NCBI GenBank assembly: GCA_964583335.1
Contig: CAZOVG010000005.1
Coordinates: 124,001 to 188,000 of the forward strand
Origin: JAGNKE01 sp964583335
GTDB lineage: Bacteria > Pseudomonadota > Alphaproteobacteria > Micavibrionales > Micavibrionaceae
DNA length: 64,000 nt
Direction of reading: 5' to 3'
A program made the translations under genes and the position numbers. The notes below the pieces were generated by a model. It was not told the DNA's origin. It worked only from the letters and a program-made list of their open reading frames with translations, and searched no databases. Shown here piece after piece: positions 58,819-64,000 of this stretch. Positions within the stretch are counted from its first letter, which is position 1. Each line of letters opens with the position of its first letter.

Positions 58819-60660
58819 TCAGTGCTGATCGAAAATATCCGAGAGTTGGGTCGTCAGGGCCTGCGCCAGTTCGTCGGCGTCGGCGATGGTGATGGCCTTT
58901 TGATAGTAGCGAGTTACGTCGTGGCCGATGCCGATGGCGTTCAGCTCCACGTCCGAGCGCGACTCGATCCAGCGGATGACGTTGCGCAGATCCATCTCCA
59001 GAATGTTGGAGGGGTTGACCGAAAGCGTCGAGTCGTCCACGGGCGCGCCGTCGGAAATGACCATCAGGATCTTGCGTTCCTCGGGCCGTCTGGCGAGGCG
59101 GTTATACGCCCAGACGAGGGCTTCGCCGTCGATATTCTCTTTTAAAATCCCCTCTTTTAGCATCAGGCCGAGATTTTTTCGGCAGCGGCGCATGGGGGCC
59201 CCGGCGGATTTATAGACGATATGGCGGAGGTCGTTGAGGCGTCCCGGATATTCAGGGCCGCCGTTTTCAATCCAAAGGTCGCGGGACTTGCCGCCCTTCC
59301 ACGCGCGGGTGGTGAAGCCGAGGATCTCGGTCTTGAGGTTGCAGCGTTCGAGGGTCTGCGCGATGATGTCGGCGGTCATGGCGGCGATGGCGATGGGACG
59401 CCCGCGCATCGAGCCGGAATTATCGATCAGGATGGTGAGGATCGTATCGCGGAACGGCATCTCCTTTTCCTGTTTGAAGGTCAGGGGGATGTTCGGGTTG
59501 GCGATCATCCGCGCGAGGCGGGAGGCGTCGAGCGTGCCTTCCTCCAGATCGAACTGCCAGCTGCGGCGCTGTTTGGCCATCAGCTTGCGTTGCAGGCGGT
59601 TGGCGAGTTTCGTGATGAGGGCGTTGTAGCCCGCGATCTTTTTATCGAGCATGGCGCGGAGGCGGAGCAGCTCGTCGGGGTCGGCGAGATCCGAGGCGTC
59701 CACGGTCTCGTCAAACTGCGTTGTGTAGACGGTGTAACGTCCGTTCGGCCCTTCGATGAAATCCTCGCCCCGACCGGGCAGGGGGGCGTATTCGTAATCC
59801 TCTTCCTCGCCCTCCAGATCGCCGAGCATATCCTCCAGCCCCATATCGAAGCCGCCTTCCTGGCGTTTTGCGGATTGTTCGCCGTCCTGTCCGCCGGGGC
59901 TCTCTTCGGGGTTGCCGGTTTCCTGCTGCTCCTCGCCGTCCTCTCCGGCTTTCTTATCTCCGGTTTCGGGGGGCAGCTCGCCCTGTTTGTCCGGATCGGT
60001 TTCATCGTTGCCGATGGGCAGGCTCAATTCGCGCAACAGGTCGCGGGCCAAGGCGGCGAAGGCGTCCTGATCCTCCAGCGCGGTTTTGAGTTTTCCGAAT
60101 CCGCCCTTCATCAGGCGTTCATCCAGCCAAGGTTTCCAGAGCGCGTAAACCTTTTGCGCGGCGGGGGGCGGGGGGGAGTTCGTGAGTTCCGCGCGGGCGA
60201 CGATGTGCAGGGCGTCGGCCATGCTGACGCTTTCGCGCTGTGTGATGTCGGCGAAGCCGCGCCGTCTGGATTTTTCCTCCAGCACCGCGTCGAGATTTTT
60301 CATCACGCCGGCCATCTTGAGGCCGCCGACGGCATCGCAGCGGGCCTGTTCGAGGGCATCCAGCGCCGCCTGCGCCTGAAGGTCGGCTTGCGCGTTGCGG
60401 CGGTGCAGGGACGGGTCATGGTAGGCCAGTTTTACGGCGTAGGTATCGGCGCAGCCGCGCACGAGGCGCGTGGTTTCCGGCGGCATGGTCGGGTCGGGCA
60501 TGGGCAGGCGCGGGCGGGTCAGGGAACCGATCTGGCCCGTCGGGGGCTGCGCGTCGGAAAAGGTCACGTCCAGCTCCTTATCCCGCGCGATCGCCCGCAT
60601 GACCGAGCGTGTGCCGGATTTAAAGAGTTCCGCCTTGCCTGATTCCTGTTTATCGCTCAT
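58819..60660 (-). CDS. cobT: CobT-like cobaltochelatase subunit
   Basis: 613 residues. N-terminal helical region, an acidic Glu/Gln/Gly linker, then a von Willebrand A domain with MIDAS site LIDNSGSMRG and VISDGAPVDD. CobT pairs with the AAA+ CobS. CobN is not in the window, so the complex could serve another metal-dependent function in this organism. Confidence 0.93.
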   Translation of the reverse strand: MSDKQESGKAELFKSGTRSVMRAIARDKELDVTFSDAQPPTGQIGSLTRPRLPMPDPTMPPETTRLVRGCADTYAVKLAYHDPSLHRRNAQADLQAQAALDALEQARCDAVGGLKMAGVMKNLDAVLEEKSRRRGFADITQRESVSMADALHIVARAELTNSPPPPAAQKVYALWKPWLDERLMKGGFGKLKTALEDQDAFAALARDLLRELSLPIGNDETDPDKQGELPPETGDKKAGEDGEEQQETGNPEESPGGQDGEQSAKRQEGGFDMGLEDMLGDLEGEEEDYEYAPLPGRGEDFIEGPNGRYTVYTTQFDETVDASDLADPDELLRLRAMLDKKIAGYNALITKLANRLQRKLMAKQRRSWQFDLEEGTLDASRLARMIANPNIPLTFKQEKEMPFRDTILTILIDNSGSMRGRPIAIAAMTADIIAQTLERCNLKTEILGFTTRAWKGGKSRDLWIENGGPEYPGRLNDLRHIVYKSAGAPMRRCRKNLGLMLKEGILKENIDGEALVWAYNRLARRPEERKILMVISDGAPVDDSTLSVNPSNILEMDLRNVIRWIESRSDVELNAIGIGHDVTRYYQKAITIADADELAQALTTQLSDIFDQH

Positions 60661-60729
60661 GGGTTTTTTGTCTCCGAACCCCCTATATATCAGAAAATGG
60701 CGGGTATGCGTGGTTTTTTGGGCAGGATT

Positions 60730-60783
60730 AAGGTCAAGTTTGACCTTTTTTCGTTAGTCGTGCTAGAGAGTGCTAACGAAAAA
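60730..60783 (+). promoter_or_regulatory. Double-dyad promoter/operator of the small membrane gene
   Basis: First dyad AAGGTCAA-GT-TTGACCTT (60730-60747), whose right arm contains TTGACC at 60740-60745. Second dyad TTTTTCGTTAG, 15-base spacer, CTAACGAAAAA (60747-60757 and 60773-60783). A TAGAGA-like -10 falls in the spacer about 18 bases after TTGACC. The right arm overlaps GAGTGCTAA (60768-60776), identical to half of a CIRCE element, but the left CIRCE half is not at the canonical distance. Confidence 0.5.
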
Positions 60784-60827
60784 GCTCATTGGGTTAAAGC
60801 ATTCAATAGAGATAAAGGAGCGGGACG

Positions 60828-61226
60828 ATGGCTTTTATGAAGATGACGAAGGGGACGCTCGGACTGGTGGCCGGTACGGCCCTTGCCGTGTTCGCGACCG
60901 TGAACGGCGTTAAAGAGGCTTCCAAAGACAATCCGCCGGGCGAGACCAACACCGAGCAATTTTTCCGGGGGTTCGTGCGCGCGCCCGTGGATGCGTTCAA
61001 GGGGGCCGTCTCCGCGTTCGACCGCGACGACGTTAAAGGCGTGATCGAGAGCGTCGAGGGCGCAGGACGGACGGTGATCGATGGCGCGGGCGATTATATC
61101 GACAGCCGCAGCGGCGCTGATTCCAGCCGCCGCCGGAGTCCCGGCCCGGTCGAGCCTCTGCCGGATTACGTTCCGGGCAACGTCACGGGCGAGCCGCGCA
61201 AGGAAACGCCCGAGCCTAATCGTTAA
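60828..61226 (+). CDS. Small membrane-anchored protein between cobS and cobT
   Basis: 132 residues with one N-terminal span (TLGLVAGTALAVFATV), followed by a charged helical region and a Pro/Glu/Arg tail. Ribosome-binding site GGAGCGGG precedes the ATG. It is encoded on the opposite strand to cobS and cobT, and the double dyad just upstream indicates regulated expression. No family known. Confidence 0.6.
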   Translation: MAFMKMTKGTLGLVAGTALAVFATVNGVKEASKDNPPGETNTEQFFRGFVRAPVDAFKGAVSAFDRDDVKGVIESVEGAGRTVIDGAGDYIDSRSGADSSRRRSPGPVEPLPDYVPGNVTGEPRKETPEPNR

Positions 61227-61250
61227 ATCCGGTTTCAATTTATTGAGCGA

Positions 61251-62324
61251 CTAGATTTTGACCGCAACGTTGTGGATGGCGCTTTGCGGCAGTTCCACGC
61301 CGAAGCAGCGCTGGTAATATTCCGCGATCAGGGGGCGTTCGGTCTCGTCGCATTTATTCAGGAACGAAAACTGGAAGGCGAGTTCGCGGTTCGCGAAGAT
61401 CAGCGTGTTTTCAGCCCAGCTGATGACCGTGCGTGGCGACATGAGGGTCGAGAGGTCGCCGTTGATGAAACCCTGCCGCGTCAGGTCGGCGAGCGTGACC
61501 ATCTGGCTTATGCTCTGGCGGCCTTCGGCATTGTCGAATTCCGGGAGCTTGGCCAGAACGATGTCCATCTCGTGATCGTGTTCGAGGTAGTTTAGGGTCA
61601 CCACGACGTTCCAGCGGTCCATTTGGCCCTGGTTGATCTGCTGGGTTCCGTGATAAAGCCCGGTCGTGTCGCCGAGGCCGATCGTGTTCGTCGTGGCGAA
61701 TAAGCGGAAAGCGGGGTGGGGGCGGATGATCATGTTCTGGTCGAGGAGGGTCAGGCGGCCCTCGGCCTCCAGCACCCGCTGGATGACGAACATCACGTCG
61801 GGGCGGCCCGCGTCGTATTCATCGAAGACCAGCGCGACGGGATTCTGGAGCGACCATGGAAGCAGGCCCTCTTTCCACTGGGTGATCTGCTTGCCTTCCT
61901 GCAGGACGATCGTGTCCTTGCCGATCAAATCTATGCGGCTGACGTGGCTGTCGAGGTTGATGCGGACGCAGGGCCATTTGAGGCGCGCGGCGACCTGTTC
62001 GATATGGGTGGATTTTCCGGTGCCGTGATAGCCCTGGATCATCACGCGGCGGTTGTAGGCGAAGCCCGCGAGGATGGCGAGGGTCGTGTCGTGATCGAAG
62101 CGGTAGGTCGGGTCGATATCGGGGACGTTTGCGTTATCCTCCGTGAAGCCGGGGACCTCCCAGTCGATATCCAGGCCGAACGTGTCGCGGACCTTATATT
62201 TGGTGTCGGGAATCGAGGTGTATTTGCCTTCCTTGGCCTTGATCTGGGTGATGCTGAACGTCATCCCCCGGCTGGCTTCCTTTTCCTTGTCGAGGTCGTC
62301 GGAGAGAAGGCGTGTCTCGTTCAT
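61251..62324 (-). CDS. cobS: CobS-like cobaltochelatase AAA+ subunit
   Basis: 357 residues. AAA+ ATPase with Walker A GYHGTGKSTHIEQVAARL, Walker B ALVFDEYDAGRPDV and arginine-finger region MSPRTVISWAENTL. Forms a ring with CobT in aerobic cobalt insertion. Upstream J-domain and bolA genes are the usual alphaproteobacterial neighbours. Confidence 0.94.
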   Translation of the reverse strand: MNETRLLSDDLDKEKEASRGMTFSITQIKAKEGKYTSIPDTKYKVRDTFGLDIDWEVPGFTEDNANVPDIDPTYRFDHDTTLAILAGFAYNRRVMIQGYHGTGKSTHIEQVAARLKWPCVRINLDSHVSRIDLIGKDTIVLQEGKQITQWKEGLLPWSLQNPVALVFDEYDAGRPDVMFVIQRVLEAEGRLTLLDQNMIIRPHPAFRLFATTNTIGLGDTTGLYHGTQQINQGQMDRWNVVVTLNYLEHDHEMDIVLAKLPEFDNAEGRQSISQMVTLADLTRQGFINGDLSTLMSPRTVISWAENTLIFANRELAFQFSFLNKCDETERPLIAEYYQRCFGVELPQSAIHNVAVKI

Positions 62325-62395
62325 TCCTTAATACTTCCGTTTCTTGATGCTGCGTTGGGGATTTATGAGCGGGCCGCGCTCCGGCGGGAGGATAC

Positions 62396-63019
62396 TCATG
62401 CGTCCTTATCGGCTATCGTCTGATATTTCTGATAGGCCAGCTTGAGAATTGTATACGCCATATTGACCCGTTTGAGAAGCTCTTCGGACTCGCTGCATCC
62501 CCTGTTCAAGTCCGGGTGGTATTTTTTTGCGAGGGTTTTATAGCGGCGCTTTATCTCGTCCAGCGTCACCGGCTCTTCCAGGCCCATGATAGACAAGGCT
62601 TCGCGCTCAGGCGTTAAGGGCAGAGCGGATGAGCCGCCAGTCCTGCTCCGCGCCTTGGGGTTTTCCTCGTCAGGGTCTTTATCCGTGTAGTTGTAGGTCT
62701 GCCAAGCCTTGCGGGACAGGAAATCCTCCGGGCCTCCCTTGTTCATGTCGTAGCGCCAGGTGGGGCGGTCGCCGTAAAAACTGTTGTGGATGTGCTGCTC
62801 GACCTCGTTTTCATTCATACCGGAGAAGAAATTCCAGGCGTTGTTGTATTCCTTTACGTGGTCGAGGCAGAACCAGTAGTAGTCGCTCAGCGCCCTGTCT
62901 TTCGGTGCGCGATGATCGCCATGAAAGCGGCACCCCGGCATTTCGCAGGTTTTCTGCGGGTTTTGGGGCTTTCCGTCTTCAAATTCAGGCGAATTTTGCT
63001 TTAGCTTTATCCGTGGCAT
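62396..63019 (-). CDS. J-domain protein with N-terminal Cys/His motif
   Basis: 207 residues. A C-terminal DnaJ-type J domain carries the HPD tripeptide at 168-170 (LAKKYHPDLNRG). The N-terminus has C25, C30, H33, H36, C51 and H54, which could bind zinc. Such J proteins sit next to cobS in many alphaproteobacteria; partner Hsp70 and client unknown. Confidence 0.85.
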   Translation of the reverse strand: MPRIKLKQNSPEFEDGKPQNPQKTCEMPGCRFHGDHRAPKDRALSDYYWFCLDHVKEYNNAWNFFSGMNENEVEQHIHNSFYGDRPTWRYDMNKGGPEDFLSRKAWQTYNYTDKDPDEENPKARSRTGGSSALPLTPEREALSIMGLEEPVTLDEIKRRYKTLAKKYHPDLNRGCSESEELLKRVNMAYTILKLAYQKYQTIADKDA

Positions 63020-63067
63020 GGGTTAATTATATAGCGAAACATCCATTACAGGCAAAGGCACAATCCC

Positions 63068-63340
63068 ATGGATAAAAGCGAGATCATTGCGCAAAAGCTC
63101 AAGACGGGTCTTGAGGCGGCCCGCGTGCAGGTCATCAACGAGAGCCATCTGCATCAAGGGCACCGGGGGGACGATGGAACAGGGGAGAGTCATTTTAAAC
63201 TTATAATTGTATCACCCTCTTTTGAGGGGGTTGGGCGTGTCCAGAGGCACAGGCTCGTCCATGGGATTCTGGGTGAGACCGCTGCGTCTATTCATGCACT
63301 TTCCATAGAAGCCTATACGCCCACGGAAAAACCGCAATAA
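63068..63340 (+). CDS. BolA-family protein
   Basis: 90 residues. Class II KH-like BolA fold: INESHLHQGH, then SHFKLIIVSPSFEGV, then RHRLVHGIL. BolA proteins partner with monothiol glutaredoxins in iron handling and stress. It diverges from the J-domain gene by 48 bases. Confidence 0.92.
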   Translation: MDKSEIIAQKLKTGLEAARVQVINESHLHQGHRGDDGTGESHFKLIIVSPSFEGVGRVQRHRLVHGILGETAASIHALSIEAYTPTEKPQ

Positions 63341-63474
63341 GGTCATAATCTCATAGTTGCAATCTGGACCGTTTTTGTCTAGCATGTGTGAGTTGCATGC
63401 TTTTTTTGTTGCGAGTATGCGTTGTATTTTTTGTGTTTATTTCTGTGTGTGTAAAAGTTGTGTGTGGAGGAATC

Positions 63475-63915
63475 ATGGACTTATTTGACGATAAGTCTTC
63501 GGAATCTCACGGGCAGGACGAGCAAGACGATAATAAGGGCGCTGTGCGCAGCACTCTTATCGGTCGGAATATTACCGTTTACGGGAAACGCACGTCGGTC
63601 AGGCTGGAACCGGAGATGTGGGAGGCGCTCAAGTACGTATCCCGAAAAGAAAAATGTACGATTCACAATATTTGTACGTTGGTGTATCTGAGGAAACAAA
63701 ACAACACCTCGCTGACGGCGGCTATAAGGGTTTTTCTGATGCTTTATTTCCGGGCTGCGGCGACGGAAGACGGGCACCAAAAAGCAGGGCACGGCAATTT
63801 CGAGCGCATGAAACGTCGGGCCCGTATTCCGGCTCATATGGATTTTCATTTCAGTTCGCGCGGGCAAAGTTCTCAAAAGCTTGCGCAGGATAGAAAAAAA
63901 AGCCGAGTGGCTTGA
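63475..63915 (+). CDS. Ribbon-helix-helix domain protein
   Basis: 146 residues from ATG 63475, which follows GGAGG. An acidic N-terminus precedes a ribbon-helix-helix DNA-binding domain (NITVYGKRTSVRLEPEMWEA; VSRKEKCTIHNICTLVYLRK). The second half is basic and probably disordered. A likely dimeric transcription regulator with unknown targets. Confidence 0.8.
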   Translation: MDLFDDKSSESHGQDEQDDNKGAVRSTLIGRNITVYGKRTSVRLEPEMWEALKYVSRKEKCTIHNICTLVYLRKQNNTSLTAAIRVFLMLYFRAAATEDGHQKAGHGNFERMKRRARIPAHMDFHFSSRGQSSQKLAQDRKKSRVA

Positions 63916-64000
63916 GATATTTCGTTTAGAAATTTTTTTTAGAAATGACGGCCGGCCTGAAGGAATTTTTCGCGGCGCTTTTGAATCAACGTGCGGCCAT

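Noticed and set aside
59221..60642. 473-codon plus-strand frame across cobT
   Set aside because: Antisense of CobT, with Gly/Phe/Val-rich composition typical of a shadow frame.

Overview
Organism. The window looks like the chromosome of an alphaproteobacterium of about 55-60% G+C. The evidence is the conserved ffh-rpsP-rimM-trmD-rplS-leuC block, the dapF-mtaB-ftsY block, a CarD regulator, a DUF2336 protein, and the BolA / J-domain / CobS / CobT neighbourhood. Together with the MSHA-like pilus locus this would fit the Rhodospirillales or Micavibrio-like lineages; that placement is inference. I saw no rRNA, tRNA, CRISPR array, insertion sequence or prophage. || Layout. (1) 1-16.9 kb, plus strand: an MSHA-like type IV pilus locus. 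It holds an assembly ATPase (cut by the window edge), an inner-membrane platform protein with an apparent AUA start, GspL/PilMN-like, PilO-like and PilP-like alignment proteins, a TPR protein, prepilin peptidase, two PilT-type ATPases, a lipoprotein secretin and a major-pilin-like gene with its own promoter and terminator. An ABC exporter (ATPase at 6.1 kb, permease at 13.3 kb), a membrane-anchored helical protein and a multi-pass AraC-type regulator are interleaved. (2) 16.9-22.5 kb, minus: slipin and NfeD behind leuB, leuD and leuC, with an HD-GYP-like protein and an unknown protein inside the leu cluster. (3) 23.1-27.1 kb, minus: rplS, trmD, rimM, rpsP, ffh. (4) 27.2-34.0 kb, plus: dapF, mtaB, ftsY, amn, and a DUF2336 gene. 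(5) 34.1-46.4 kb: pgk, proline iminopeptidase, a nuclease-like protein divergent from an M48 lipoprotein protease, a degenerate phosphatase, carD, LD-carboxypeptidase, photolyase, a PaaK-like adenylate-forming enzyme and a DHH phosphoesterase. (6) 46.6-54.1 kb: a GtrA/GtrB glycan-modification cluster with three diverged tandem GT-C-like membrane proteins, translationally abutted to clpX. (7) 54.3-64 kb: sufE, an orphan lipoprotein, hisS with an AT-rich internal patch, a pair of paralogous small proteins, cobT and cobS with an intervening antisense small membrane gene behind a two-dyad promoter, a J-domain protein, bolA, and a ribbon-helix-helix protein. || How they work together. The pilus genes probably build one retractable fibre: prepilin peptidase matures pilin, the assembly ATPase and platform extrude it, the M/N/O/P-like proteins link the inner membrane to the secretin, and PilT/PilU retract it. 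The ABC exporter and regulator are likely accessory. The GtrA/GtrB/GT-C set would flip lipid-linked sugar and decorate a surface polymer. The rest is housekeeping. || Most worth a second look: the ABC-pilus interleaving, the AUA start, the three GT-C paralogs joined to clpX, the hisS mosaic patch, the metallophosphatase lacking most metal ligands, and the double-dyad control region between cobS and cobT. All family assignments were made by reading motifs, with no database search.
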